A stretch of 36,460 nucleotides of DNA from Rathayibacter tritici (GCF_002932875.1 NZ_PSWS01000011.1:1-36460); one strand, 5' to 3'. Positions 6,433 through 14,223 are shown, counted from the stretch's first letter. Program-made: numbers and translations. The notes: generated by a model not told the origin, from the letters alone.

Positions 6433-7393
6433 ACGGTCGAACCAGGGCACGGAGGGCCTCGGCGAGGTGGGGGTGAGCGAAACGGAAGCCTGCGTCTTCC
6501 AAGCGGGCGGGGACGACCCAGCGGCTCTTCAGCAGTAGCTCAGGCTCGGTGCGGAGGAAGAAGGTCGCGGGCTCGAGGACGAAGCGGGGCGCGGGCACGC
6601 CGATCCGGCGGCCGACCGCGGACCGGAGCAGTCGCGAAAGCTCGGTGTTGTCGCTCGGGTTCGGAGACGCGAGATTCACTGGCCCCTCCACATCGGAGGC
6701 CTCGAGGAAGCGGACCGCCCGGTACACGTCCTCGACATGGATCCAGCTGAAGCGCTGACGTCCGAGGGTGCGCCGGTACTCGTGGTGCACTCCGGCCTCG
6801 CGGCGGGCGCGCGTCGAGGGCCACGGCCCGTCGAACTGCGGACCGCCGAGCCCGAGCCGCGCCAGCCGCAGCAGAATCGCCGTCGCCGGTCCGTCGCCGA
6901 GCACAATGGTCATCCGCAGCGCGAGGCGCCGGACGCCGGGTGTCTCGCCCGCGAAGAACTCCGACTCCCAGGCGCGTGCGACGTCGACCGAGAAGCCCTC
7001 GCCGAGCACGCCCTCGCCCTCGGTGTTCGCCCGTTCCTCCTCGTGCCGGTAGATCGTGGCGGTGCTCGCGTTCATCCAGACTGGCGGAGGCGTCGGCGCG
7101 GCGGCGACCGCGCGGTGCAGCTCGGCGGTGGTCGCTACCCGAGAGCGGAGAATTTCGGCGCGGTTCGCCGCTGTGTAACGGCAGTCGACGCTCTTGCCGG
7201 CGAGATTGATCAGAAGCCGAGCGCCGTCGAGGACATGGGTGATGCCGACGGTGTCGCCCCAGCGCGCATCAGGACCGGAGCGGCCGATCCGCTGCACCGT
7301 CCAGCCGTCGGCCGTGAATCGGCGCGCGAGGTCGGTCCCGAGGAATCCGCTCGCTCCAGCGAGGACGACGACGGGCCGGTCGGTGCTGCTCAT
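6428..7393 (-). CDS. TIGR01777-type NAD(P)-dependent sugar epimerase-like protein
   Basis: A 321-residue Rossmann protein of the extended short-chain dehydrogenase class, YfcH/SDR39U1-like. The nucleotide-binding motif GASGFLG lies at the N-terminus. Segments LINLAGKSVDCRY, STATIYRHEE and RFSWIHVEDVYRAV are characteristic of the family, and the C-terminus (SRWVVPARLEDAGFRFAHP) matches the DUF1731 domain that closes these proteins. The family binds NADP(H), but a physiological reaction is not settled. The ATG at 7393 was chosen over an in-frame GTG eight codons upstream because the conserved region begins just after it. The binding site is weak in both cases. Confidence 0.88.
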   Translation of the reverse strand: MSSTDRPVVVLAGASGFLGTDLARRFTADGWTVQRIGRSGPDARWGDTVGITHVLDGARLLINLAGKSVDCRYTAANRAEILRSRVATTAELHRAVAAAPTPPPVWMNASTATIYRHEEERANTEGEGVLGEGFSVDVARAWESEFFAGETPGVRRLALRMTIVLGDGPATAILLRLARLGLGGPQFDGPWPSTRARREAGVHHEYRRTLGRQRFSWIHVEDVYRAVRFLEASDVEGPVNLASPNPSDNTELSRLLRSAVGRRIGVPAPRFVLEPATFFLRTEPELLLKSRWVVPARLEDAGFRFAHPHLAEALRALVRPS

Positions 7394-7464
7394 CGCCCCA
7401 TCGTGCCGCACGCGCACAGAACAACGTCACAACTGGCGGGCGAGGAAGCTCACCCCCTCCCCTT

Positions 7465-7527
7465 CCGCGAGATGCCACTGAGGTAAGCGACACGCCGGGC
7501 GGAGCGTACCCGAGTGGCCTCTCGCGG
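7465..7527. repeat. Inverted repeat, family A copy 2 (degenerate)
   Basis: Arms at 7465-7485 and 7507-7527 match at 18 of 21 positions and begin CCGCGAGATGCCACT. The loop contains the shared core CGACACGCCG. It lies between two minus-strand genes, downstream of the membrane protein gene and upstream of the epimerase gene. Confidence 0.85.
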
Positions 7528-7543
7528 AGGGAAGGGAGGCGGG

Positions 7544-8326
7544 TCAGACGGCGAGGCCGGAGAGGCCCTCGCGGTCGACGCGGCGGTGGAAGCGCATCCC
7601 GGCGAGGCCTCCGAGCACGGCGCCGACGAGGGCGACGATCAGGGCGGCGAGTGCTGTGACGACGGCCGCGACGGTGGCATCGCCCGCGTCGAGCGGGATG
7701 GTCGGGAAACCGCTGATTGCGGAGAGCGCCTGGCTCCCACCAGTGATCGCCGAGACGATGCCGACCACAATCGCGACGACGACCGCCCACGCCCACACTC
7801 CGACGCCCTGCTTCGCTCCACTGAAGCGGGCCATCCGACCGGCGACATAACCGCCGCAGTAGTAGGCCACGAGGAGGATCACCAGTAGCGCGATCGCGCC
7901 GGCCCAGCCGAACGCGGCGGGGTCGGCCGCGAGATCTGCGGTGACGTCCTGCGTCCCGACAACGGCGGCGCCGATCGCGGTGACGAGAGCGGTCAGGAGG
8001 ACCGCGAGCCCAGTAGCGGCGAGCCAGCCGAAGAAGGCGCAGCCGATCTTGAAGCCGCCGAAGCGGTCGCGCTCGCGCTGGTGGATGTCCTTGCGGGCGG
8101 CGGCGCGGGCGTGCTTCGCCTCGGCGGAGTCGGGGTCGACGGGCGCGCGGTGCTCGGGCGAGTGGGCGGAGTCGGAGCCGCCGCGGTCCGGAGTCCCGGA
8201 GCGGTCGGCTCCGGCGACCCCCTCCGCGCTCCCCGCCGAGTCGACGCGCGCCGCGCCGCCCGCCGCCGAGCCCTCTGCTCGCCGCGGCAGACCGCCGTCA
8301 GCCGGATCCCTGTCTGTCGTGCTCAT
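7544..8326 (-). CDS. Four-helix integral membrane protein with long polar N-terminus (260 aa)
   Basis: About 95 residues of Ala/Asp/Ser-rich, probably disordered sequence precede a charged segment (AARKDIHQRERDRFGGFK). Four membrane helices follow, around residues 97-120, 138-160, 174-196 and 220-245, with Gly/Ala-rich packing, and a short basic end. The ATG at 8324-8326 has a near-perfect ribosome binding site (AGGAGG, spacing seven). It is divergent from the dehydrogenase at 8500. Comparable proteins occur in Streptomyces and Curtobacterium as hypothetical proteins. No transporter or enzyme motif is visible. Confidence 0.8.
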   Translation of the reverse strand: MSTTDRDPADGGLPRRAEGSAAGGAARVDSAGSAEGVAGADRSGTPDRGGSDSAHSPEHRAPVDPDSAEAKHARAAARKDIHQRERDRFGGFKIGCAFFGWLAATGLAVLLTALVTAIGAAVVGTQDVTADLAADPAAFGWAGAIALLVILLVAYYCGGYVAGRMARFSGAKQGVGVWAWAVVVAIVVGIVSAITGGSQALSAISGFPTIPLDAGDATVAAVVTALAALIVALVGAVLGGLAGMRFHRRVDREGLSGLAV

Positions 8327-8499
8327 GTCGAACCTCCTGGCCGAGCGCCCCGGAGCGGGGCGACACGATCAGTCAAGACCCGGGCATCGTTCGGTGTCGC
8401 GGGCTTGACGGCTGGGCGGCGCCTCGGCCCGTCAACCCCCTGCGCCCTTGCTCTCCCAGCCGCTTGTATGCAGTCACCGACGACACGAGAGGGAGAGTT

Positions 8500-9339
8500 A
8501 TGACTCCGGAGTCCCCCGAGCAGACACCGCCCGGCACCGAGGCCGAGCTGACGCCGAAGGCCGACCACGGCGAGACGAGCTACACCGGCACCGGCCGCCT
8601 CAGCGGCAAGGTCGCCCTCATCACGGGCGCCGACAGCGGCATCGGCAAGGCCGTCGCGATCGCGTTCGCCCGCGAGGGCGCCGACGTCGCACTCTCGTAC
8701 CTCGACGAGCACGACGACGCCGAGGACACCGCGACCTGGGTCCGGGAGGCGGGCCGCAAGGCGCTGCTACTCCCCGGCGACCTGCAGGACCCAGCGCACT
8801 GCCGCTCCGTCGTTGCCGAGACTGTCGAGCGCTTCGGCCACCTCGAGGTGCTCGTCAGCAATGCCGCCTTCCAGATGAGCCGCGAGAGCATCACCGAGAT
8901 CCCGGACCAGGAGTGGGACCGCACCCTCGCGACCAACATCAGCGCGTACTTCCACCTGGTGAAGGCGGCGCTCCCGCACCTGAAGGAGGGCGCGTCGATC
9001 ATCGCGACCAGCTCCGTGCAGGCCGATCAGCCGTCCTACCAGCTGCTGCCCTACGCCGCCACGAAGTCGGCGATCCTCAGCCTCACCTCCTCGTTCGCGC
9101 AGGCGCTCGGCGAGAAGGGCATCCGCGCCAATTCCGTCGCGCCCGGCCCGATCTGGACGCCGCTGATCCCCTCGACGATGCCGCAGGAGGCGGTCGCCGA
9201 GTTCGGCGAGCAGGTCCCGCTGGGCCGCCCCGGCCAGCCGGCCGAGGTCGCTCCCGCCTACGTCCTCCTCGCCTCCGACGAAGCGAGCTACATCAGCGGG
9301 TCGACGATCGCCGTCACCGGCGGGAAGCCGATCCTCTGA
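8500..9339 (+). CDS. Short-chain dehydrogenase/reductase, YghA/YdaD type
   Basis: A 279-residue classical short-chain dehydrogenase with the N-terminal extension of the YghA/YdaD group. Features: cofactor motif TGADSGIGKA, SNAA in the NNAG position, catalytic Ser in ATSSVQ, YAATK as the YxxxK pair, and VAPGPIWTPL after the active site. It should oxidise or reduce an unknown alcohol or aldehyde with NAD(P). B. subtilis relatives belong to the general stress regulon, but no sigma-B element was established here. ATG at 8500 follows GGGAGAG. Its paralog is at 28478-29398; here SNAA replaces the usual NNAG. Confidence 0.93.
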   Translation: MTPESPEQTPPGTEAELTPKADHGETSYTGTGRLSGKVALITGADSGIGKAVAIAFAREGADVALSYLDEHDDAEDTATWVREAGRKALLLPGDLQDPAHCRSVVAETVERFGHLEVLVSNAAFQMSRESITEIPDQEWDRTLATNISAYFHLVKAALPHLKEGASIIATSSVQADQPSYQLLPYAATKSAILSLTSSFAQALGEKGIRANSVAPGPIWTPLIPSTMPQEAVAEFGEQVPLGRPGQPAEVAPAYVLLASDEASYISGSTIAVTGGKPIL

Positions 9340-9378
9340 TCTCGTTCCCGGGCACCACCCGCCCGCAGGATTCCGCGA

Positions 9379-9384
9379 TAGGTT
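9379..9384 (+). promoter_or_regulatory. -10 hexamer of the type III PKS operon
   Basis: TAGGTT ends seven bases before the GTG at 9392, compatible with a leaderless transcript. AGAGG in the gap could alternatively act as a very close ribosome binding site. Confidence 0.45.
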
Positions 9385-9391
9385 CCAGAGG

Positions 9392-10507
9392 GTGAGCGTC
9401 CACATCCGCAGCATCGAGACGGCGGTGCCGGCGACGGTCCTGCGCCAGTCCGAGGTGCGCGACCTCTTCGCGTCCCAGCCCGCGATGACCCGTCTCGGGT
9501 CCCGCCTCATCGGCGCGGCCTTCGACGCGTCCGAGATCGACACCCGCAGCACGGTGATCGACGAGCTCGACCGTGTCCCGCGGGAGGGCGAGAGCCTGTT
9601 CTACGATGCCGCGGCCGGCCTGGTGCTCGACCCGGGGACGGCGGCGCGCAACGCCGTCTACACCGAGCGTGCTCCCGAACTCTTCACGGAGGCTGCCCGC
9701 CGCGCGCTCGAATCCGCGTCGATGACCGCCGAGGACATCACCCACGTGGTGACCGTCTCCTGCACCGGCTTCTATGCTCCGGGGCCCGACTACCAGCTGG
9801 TCCGCCGGCTCGGTCTCGCACCCTCGACCCAGCGTTTCCACCTCGGCTTCATGGGCTGCTACGGAGCCTTCCCCGGGCTCCGCGCCGCCCGTCAGTTCTG
9901 CGAGGCCGATCCGGAGGCGGTCGTCCTCGTCGTCGCGGTCGAGCTCTGCACCATCCACCTCACCAGCTCGAACGACCCGGAGCAGATCGTCGCCACCTCC
10001 GTCTTCGCCGACGGCGGAGCGGCGGTTGTCGTCACCGCCCGCGAAGCCGCGCCCGGCACTCCGGTGCTCGAGCTCGACGCGCTCGCCACAACGCTCACCG
10101 ATGAGGGCGAAACCGAGATGGCCTGGACGATCGGCGACCACGGCTTCACGATGCGGCTGAGCACCTACGTACCCTCGATCATCGGCGCGAACATCGAGGC
10201 GGCCGTCGCCCCGCTGCTCACCGGCGCCGAGATCGAGCGGAGTGACGTGCAGCGCTGGGCGATCCACCCCGGCGGGCGCAGCATCCTCGACAAGGTGCAG
10301 GCCTCGCTCGCCCTGAGCGACGAGCAACTGGCGCCGTCGCGCGAGGTGTTGCGGGCGAACGGCAACATGTCGAGCGCGACGGTCCTCTTCATCCTGCGGC
10401 GCCTCCTGCACGGCGAAGCTGCGGACGGCGAGCGGATCGGAGCTGTGGCGTTCGGTCCCGGCCTCACCGTCGAGCTCGCGCTGCTGACCAAGCGGGGTGG
10501 GGAGTGA
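9392..10507 (+). CDS. Type III polyketide synthase (chalcone synthase family)
   Basis: A 371-residue thiolase-fold homodimeric enzyme that condenses malonyl-CoA units onto an acyl-CoA starter. The catalytic triad is complete: Cys156 in LGFMGCYGAF, His292 in WAIHPGGRSILD and Asn325 in NGNMSSATVLF. The C-terminal GFGPG-like loop reads AFGPGLTVE. Length is normal. Bacterial relatives make alkylresorcinols, alkylpyrones or tetrahydroxynaphthalene. With a methyltransferase next to it, a methylated alkylresorcinol or pyrone is the likeliest product, but the starter unit cannot be read here. It is the first gene of a tightly coupled three-gene operon, overlapping the next gene by four bases (GTGA). 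Confidence 0.95.
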   Translation: MSVHIRSIETAVPATVLRQSEVRDLFASQPAMTRLGSRLIGAAFDASEIDTRSTVIDELDRVPREGESLFYDAAAGLVLDPGTAARNAVYTERAPELFTEAARRALESASMTAEDITHVVTVSCTGFYAPGPDYQLVRRLGLAPSTQRFHLGFMGCYGAFPGLRAARQFCEADPEAVVLVVAVELCTIHLTSSNDPEQIVATSVFADGGAAVVVTAREAAPGTPVLELDALATTLTDEGETEMAWTIGDHGFTMRLSTYVPSIIGANIEAAVAPLLTGAEIERSDVQRWAIHPGGRSILDKVQASLALSDEQLAPSREVLRANGNMSSATVLFILRRLLHGEAADGERIGAVAFGPGLTVELALLTKRGGE

Positions 10508-11214
10508 CTCCGCGCGCGCCTCTCGCGCCGGACCTTCGCCAGCGCGAGGTCGCCGAGCAGGAGCTGATGGACAACCCGGACTGCGACCGGACCCTCCTCG
10601 ACGCCACCTACGCCCGCTTCGGAACGGTGAACCGGCTCGTCTCGGGCTGGCGAGGTCTCTACCGCTCGCGCCTGCGTCCGCTGCTGCGGCGCGACGAGCC
10701 GTTCCGGCTGCTCGACGTCGGCTCAGGAGGCGGCGACGTCGCCCGCTCCCTCGCGGGCTGGGCTCGCAACGACGGCCTGCGCCTGGCGATCACCGCCGTC
10801 GATCCGGACGGGCGCGCCTACGCCTTCGCCACATCGACGCCCGCGCCGCCCGGCGTCGAGTTCCGCCGCGCGAGCAGTGCCGACCTGGTCGCCGAGGGCG
10901 AGCGCTTCGACCTGGTGACCTCCAACCACGTTCTGCACCACCTGTCCCGGGAGGCACTTGCCGCACTCCTCGCCGACAGCGAGCGGCTGGCTCCGCGGGC
11001 TCTGCACAACGACATCGAACGCTCACGGCTCGCCTACACGGCCTACCTCCTCGCGACGCGGCCGATCGCGGCGGGCTCGTTCCTGCATTACGACGGCTCG
11101 CTGTCGGTGCGTCGCAGCTTCACCACTGCCGAGCTGCGCGCGGTTGCGCCCGAGGGGTGGCGGGTCGAGCGCGCGGCGCCCTACCGGCTGCTGCTTGCGC
11201 GGGGCGAAGTGTGA
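10504..11214 (+). CDS. Class I SAM-dependent methyltransferase of the PKS operon
   Basis: A 236-residue Rossmann-fold methyltransferase. Motif I is LLDVGSGGGDVARSL (about residues 69-83), an acidic AVDPDG follows at the end of strand two, and DLVTSNHVLHHL is motif IV. This UbiE-like type commonly accompanies bacterial type III PKSs and may O- or C-methylate the polyketide. The GTG at 10504 overlaps the PKS stop by four bases, and its own stop overlaps the next GTG by four bases, so the three proteins are translationally coupled. In related bacteria I expect a FAD-dependent oxidoreductase nearby; none is present here. Confidence 0.9.
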   Translation: MTPRAPLAPDLRQREVAEQELMDNPDCDRTLLDATYARFGTVNRLVSGWRGLYRSRLRPLLRRDEPFRLLDVGSGGGDVARSLAGWARNDGLRLAITAVDPDGRAYAFATSTPAPPGVEFRRASSADLVAEGERFDLVTSNHVLHHLSREALAALLADSERLAPRALHNDIERSRLAYTAYLLATRPIAAGSFLHYDGSLSVRRSFTTAELRAVAPEGWRVERAAPYRLLLARGEV

Positions 11215-11681
11215 GCGCAGGGGGTCCCCGGCTGTTGCGCGCGGCGGCCGTCAGCTACTCCGTCAATTGCGCCCTCGGCACCGCCGTCGCCACCGGTGCG
11301 TTGCGCACGGGCCGATGGCACTGGATCCACCACGCACTCTACGTCTGCACGTCGACGCTCACGGCCCTCGCCTGGGCGACGCTGCGGCGAACGGATCCAT
11401 CTGCCGCGGCGGCGCTGGCGCCTGCGGCCGTCCCGCTGGCCGTGATCCCTTTCGCGGGGACGCACGGGCGGCGGCACCCGGCGATTGCGCTAGCCGCGGC
11501 TCCGTTTCTCGTTGCCGCGCTGCTGCGGATGCGGGAGCCGGCTCGCGTGGGGCTCGGACGCCTCGGGAGCGGCGCGGCAGCACCCGGCCGCAGCACAACG
11601 TCGGCTGAGACGCCTCCTCATCCACCATCGTGGATGACACCCACTCACAGCCGACGTTGTGTCGGGCTCGGCCGCCCCTAG
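11211..11681 (+). CDS. Small polytopic membrane protein, third gene of the PKS operon (156 aa)
   Basis: GTG at 11211 overlaps the methyltransferase stop by four bases, the strongest argument for this start. There are three or four hydrophobic helices: about residues 8-27 (AAVSYSVNCALGTAVATG), 34-50 (containing HHALYVCTSTLTALAW), 55-76 and 84-97. A basic break GTHGRRHP separates the last two. From about residue 120 the sequence is Pro/Thr/Ser-rich and is encoded by the inverted repeat at 11594-11661, so the last third looks like read-through into a hairpin, not a domain. Function unknown; a membrane role in handling a lipid-like polyketide is plausible. The stop overlaps the stop of the opposing gene. 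Confidence 0.65.
   Translation: MSAGGPRLLRAAAVSYSVNCALGTAVATGALRTGRWHWIHHALYVCTSTLTALAWATLRRTDPSAAAALAPAAVPLAVIPFAGTHGRRHPAIALAAAPFLVAALLRMREPARVGLGRLGSGAAAPGRSTTSAETPPHPPSWMTPTHSRRCVGLGRP
11594..11661. repeat. Nested hairpin inside the end of the PKS-operon membrane gene
   Basis: The outer arms CACAACGTCGGCTG (11594-11607) and its complement (11648-11661) are perfect over 14 bases. Inside, TCATCCAC (11618-11625) pairs perfectly with 11630-11637 around CATC. The structure overlaps the coding frame of the gene ending at 11681 and may terminate the operon or the convergent small gene. Confidence 0.75.
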
Positions 11682-11992
11682 CGCGGAGGTTCGCGATCAG
11701 AGTCGGCGCGCCAGGAGCGCAGCGCCTGCCAGCCGGCGATCGCGAGGATGAGGGCGCCGCAGAGCATGGTCAGCAGGTTCGGCAGCGAGAAGCCGGTGCT
11801 CGCGACTGAGTTGATGCCCGCGCCGAGCACGAACACACCGCCGAGAAGGTAGAAGATGACCCTCGTCTTCACCGTTCCACCACTTCCTTCGAGCCTGCAC
11901 AGGACGCTCGATGCTACCGCCTGCGCCCGGGACGAGCGCGGGAGCAACAGTCCGCCGATCAGCAGAAGGACCGCTTTGCCACCATGAGTCAT
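11678..11992 (-). CDS. Small membrane protein (104 aa; alternative start gives 64 aa)
   Basis: ATG at 11990-11992 follows AGGAGG at spacing seven and overlaps the stop of the 32-residue gene as ATGA. The predicted protein has a signal-like N-terminus ([12 protein letters not shown], then RAQA), a polar linker and two membrane helices (about 46-61 and 71-90, including [16 protein letters not shown]). A second in-frame start, GTG at 11872 after GGAAG, would give a clean 64-residue two-helix protein, and the conserved-looking part begins there. The region between may be decayed. Function unknown. It converges on and overlaps the PKS-operon membrane gene by four bases. Confidence 0.55.
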   Translation of the reverse strand: MTHGGKAVLLLIGGLLLPRSSRAQAVASSVLCRLEGSGGTVKTRVIFYLLGGVFVLGAGINSVASTGFSLPNLLTMLCGALILAIAGWQALRSWRADSDREPPR

Positions 11993-12087
11993 GCTTGCTC
12001 CTCCTGTCCCCCTCTTCGACATGCAGCGGCGGACACGGCTGCGACAAGGCTCGCCATAAGACCCACGATTCCGGCAATCCCGGTCAT
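11989..12087 (-). CDS. 32-residue membrane peptide
   Basis: ATG at 12085-12087 follows AAGGAGGGGAAG, an excellent ribosome binding site. The peptide is one hydrophobic helix ([20 protein letters not shown]) with a short charged tail containing one Cys ([10 protein letters not shown]). Its TGA overlaps the start of the next gene as ATGA, giving translational coupling. It is divergent from the nitroreductase with a 151-base gap. It resembles type I toxin or membrane-regulatory peptides in form only; there is no sign of an antisense RNA. Confidence 0.5.
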   Translation of the reverse strand: MTGIAGIVGLMASLVAAVSAAACRRGGQEEQA

Positions 12088-12238
12088 TCTTCCCCTCCTT
12101 CATCATCGATCCCTTCTCCTGAGCCGGGACGATGGTCTACGCCCAGATCGTCGGACGAGCAACTTCGCAGGTGGGCGACGAGCATGCCGGACGGCGCCCC
12201 TCCCCCCGCGCACAGCCGACCCGGGGCAGGATCGAGGC

Positions 12239-13042
12239 ATGGAGTTCCTCGATGTCGTCCGGCGCCGGAAGACCACCAACGGCGCGTTCCTGCCAGAACC
12301 CGTCTCCGAGGAGCACCAGCAGCTCCTGATGGAGGTGGCCGGACGGGCACCCTCGCAGCTGAACAGCCAGCCGTGGCGTTTCGTGCTCGTCGAGGAGCGC
12401 GAGACCATCGACCGGATCGCGGCGATCAGCGGCGAGAGCATGACCACCGCGATGTCCAACGGCACGTTCTTCGAGCGCTACAAGCCCTACTTCCGCTTCA
12501 GCAGCGAGGAGATGGAGCAGCGGCGCGACGGGATGCTGTTCGACAAGCTGCCCGCGCCGCTGCGGCCCTTCACCAAGCAGGTCTTCACCAAGCGCGGCCA
12601 GTTTCTGATGAACTCCCTCCGCGTCCCGCAGACCCTCGGCGAGGAGAACCGCCGGCTCGTCGCGGGCTCGCCGCTTCTGCTCGGGGTGATGCTCGACCGC
12701 TCGGAGTACCGGCCGGGCGAACTCTCCTCCTTCTACTCGGTGTTCAGCATGGGCGCCGCGATGGAGAACGTCTGGCTCAGCTCGGTCGAGCTGGGGATGG
12801 GGATCCAGTTCGTCTCGTTCCCGATGGAGGTGCCGGGGGCGTGGGCGCGGATCGAGTCTCTGCTCGCCGTACCCGACCAGCTGGAGCTGATGGCGGTGTA
12901 TCGGCTCGGCTATCTGCCTCCCGAGCAGCGGCGGCCCGCGATCGACTGGTCCTCGCACCAGCGGAAGCTGCCGTCGCAGTACGTGTTCCGCGGCACCTGC
13001 GCGACCCCGCAGGAGGGGTGGGATGCGCCGACCGGGTCGTGA
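12239..13042 (+). CDS. Nitroreductase-family protein
   Basis: A 267-residue FMN-binding nitroreductase-fold protein. The N-terminus has the family pattern: [17 protein letters not shown], then [20 protein letters not shown], whose Ser-Gln-Leu-Asn-Ser-Gln-Pro-Trp stretch is the FMN phosphate/ribityl-binding motif. The central [20 protein letters not shown] matches the helix containing the second FMN contact, and YRLGYLP near the end is typical. The family reduces nitro compounds, quinones or enones with NAD(P)H. ATG at 12239 follows AGGA at spacing seven. The physiological substrate is unknown. Confidence 0.9.
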   Translation: MEFLDVVRRRKTTNGAFLPEPVSEEHQQLLMEVAGRAPSQLNSQPWRFVLVEERETIDRIAAISGESMTTAMSNGTFFERYKPYFRFSSEEMEQRRDGMLFDKLPAPLRPFTKQVFTKRGQFLMNSLRVPQTLGEENRRLVAGSPLLLGVMLDRSEYRPGELSSFYSVFSMGAAMENVWLSSVELGMGIQFVSFPMEVPGAWARIESLLAVPDQLELMAVYRLGYLPPEQRRPAIDWSSHQRKLPSQYVFRGTCATPQEGWDAPTGS

Positions 13043-13364
13043 CGGGGAGCGACGGGGCTGGCTCACCGAGGCGCCCGCGGCTCGCCGAGGCCTCGGCTCG
13101 CAGAACAGCGCCCGGCTCGCGGAATCACCCCGATTCAGCTTGCCCGACGTATTTCCGCGAGCCGGAGATCCGCGACCGAGCGTCGACGCAGCCGATGCGC
13201 CTCGACTACAGTGGCTCGCAGTGCCCTCGGGAGGGATAGGCCCCTCCAGGAGTGTCACTGGGGGTCCGGCGTGTCCCTCGCCCGATTCCGCCCAGCAGGG
13301 ATCGAGCGGATACCGTCGCCGAGGAGCCGTCCGCCAGGGGCGGCCCGATGAACGAAGGGGGCCC
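13043..13364 (+). other. 322-base intergenic stretch upstream of the first DUF7882-like gene
   Basis: No convincing gene is present; reading frames here have arginine-rich shadow composition. It holds a 14-base palindrome GCCGAGGCCTCGGC and a good ribosome binding site (GAAGGGGG) just before the next GTG. No clear promoter pair was found. Being much longer than neighbouring gaps, it may hold regulatory sequence for the DUF7882-like gene or remnants of a lost gene. Confidence 0.4.
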
Positions 13365-13682
13365 GTGGCCACGCTCATCTACGGACCGCAGAACCTCGAG
13401 ATCGAATTCGAGGAGCGCGTCCTCGCGCACCTGAAGGTCGCCGTCCTCTCGAAGCTGCGCCGCAACGAAGCCTTCTCGCTCTCGTGGATGGAGGATGCCT
13501 CCACCGGCCACGGCCGCAGCTCGGTCTGGCTGCACCCGTCGGTGCCGCTGCATTTCCGCTTCGCCGAGGCGCACCAGCCCAAGCTCAATCGCGCGTGGAT
13601 CGAGCAGATGCTCAGCCTCGCCAGCATGCACGGCGAGCTCTCGGTTCTGCCGGAGCCCGAGGAGCAGCGCCAGGGCTCCTGA
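13365..13682 (+). CDS. DUF7882-like small protein, copy 1 (105 aa)
   Basis: A compact single-domain protein of unknown function with close relatives at 21218 and 32020. Shared landmarks are a start like ATLIYG, then FEERVLAHLKVAV, KLRRNEAFSLSW, a variable Asp/Gly segment, GRSSVWLHP, an aromatic pair (HFRF), LNRAWIEQML, and a closing LPEP. Proteins of this kind in Microbacteriaceae are often labelled ATP-dependent DNA ligase, but no KxDG nucleotidyltransferase motif is present and the protein is far too short, so that label should be discarded. GTG at 13365 is chosen from GAAGGGGG at good spacing and from alignment with the paralogs. It is followed after 109 bases by the partner gene at 13792. 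Confidence 0.8.
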   Translation: MATLIYGPQNLEIEFEERVLAHLKVAVLSKLRRNEAFSLSWMEDASTGHGRSSVWLHPSVPLHFRFAEAHQPKLNRAWIEQMLSLASMHGELSVLPEPEEQRQGS

Positions 13683-13725
13683 GTTCCGCGGTCGCGCAGT
13701 CGTCAACCCCGTCCCCTCCGCGGGG

Positions 13726-13738
13726 GGTACGAAGTACC
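13726..13738. promoter_or_regulatory. Short palindrome upstream of the 122-residue gene
   Basis: GGTAC-GAA-GTACC is a perfect 13-base odd palindrome 54 bases before the ATG at 13792. It could be an operator. No binding protein can be named. Confidence 0.2.
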
Positions 13739-13791
13739 GTCAATAAGACGTCCCCGGAGCCATCGGCGGACGTCGACGGACGGAGACGACC

Positions 13792-14160
13792 ATGACGGAC
13801 ACCGCGCGAGCGACCGGCCTGCTCGCTCTCACCCCGGCGCGGATGACTCGCAAGGACCAGCCGATCGAGGCGCGCCGCGCGCCCGACTCCGCGTCCGTCG
13901 GCTCCCCGACCGTCATCGGCTGCCGGATCGACGTGAGCGGCCACTCCTTCATCGTCGAGCTCGACATGGCCCGTATCTTCCTGCGCCAGGTGCGCCGGAG
14001 CCTGCGAGAGGGCGAGGGCGGGCTCGTGCTGTTGCGCCACGTCGAGGGGATCGAGATGATCCCCTTCTCGCGGGCCACCCCGTTCGACGTCTCGGACATC
14101 GTCTGCCCCGACGGCGTCGAGCCCGCTGACGCGCGAGCCACCCTCGGACTGCGCCGCTGA
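13792..14160 (+). CDS. Partner protein of DUF7882-like copy 1 (122 aa), unknown function
   Basis: ATG at 13792 follows a GGAG ribosome binding site. About 40 polar, probably disordered residues precede a small alpha/beta region: CRIDVSGHSFIVELDMARIF, then LRQVRRSLREGEGGLVLLRH, EGIEMIPFS and ATPFDVSDIV. The order of elements (IDV with an F/Y-x-V strand, a long helix, a V/L strand, an EG turn, and TP before a final I/V strand) resembles the 76-residue gene at 21547, which also follows a DUF7882-like gene. I infer distant homology; identity is low. No catalytic motif is visible. Confidence 0.65.
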   Translation: MTDTARATGLLALTPARMTRKDQPIEARRAPDSASVGSPTVIGCRIDVSGHSFIVELDMARIFLRQVRRSLREGEGGLVLLRHVEGIEMIPFSRATPFDVSDIVCPDGVEPADARATLGLRR

Positions 14161-14211
14161 CCGCCGTGGCGTGGATCGACCGTCGGGAGGCGCGTAGGGG
14201 CGGTCGCTGGC

Positions 14212-14217
14212 TAGCCT
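14212..14217 (+). promoter_or_regulatory. -10 hexamer of the DsbA-like gene, leaderless transcript likely
   Basis: TAGCCT ends six bases before the ATG at 14224 (gap AGTGAG). There is no good ribosome binding site and no clear -35. Confidence 0.45.
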
Positions 14218-14223
14218 AGTGAG

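Noticed and set aside
13365-13682. Annotation of the DUF7882-like genes as ATP-dependent DNA ligase
   Set aside because: The proteins are about 105 residues, lack KxDG and every other ligase motif, and do not resemble the real ligase domain of LigD in this window.
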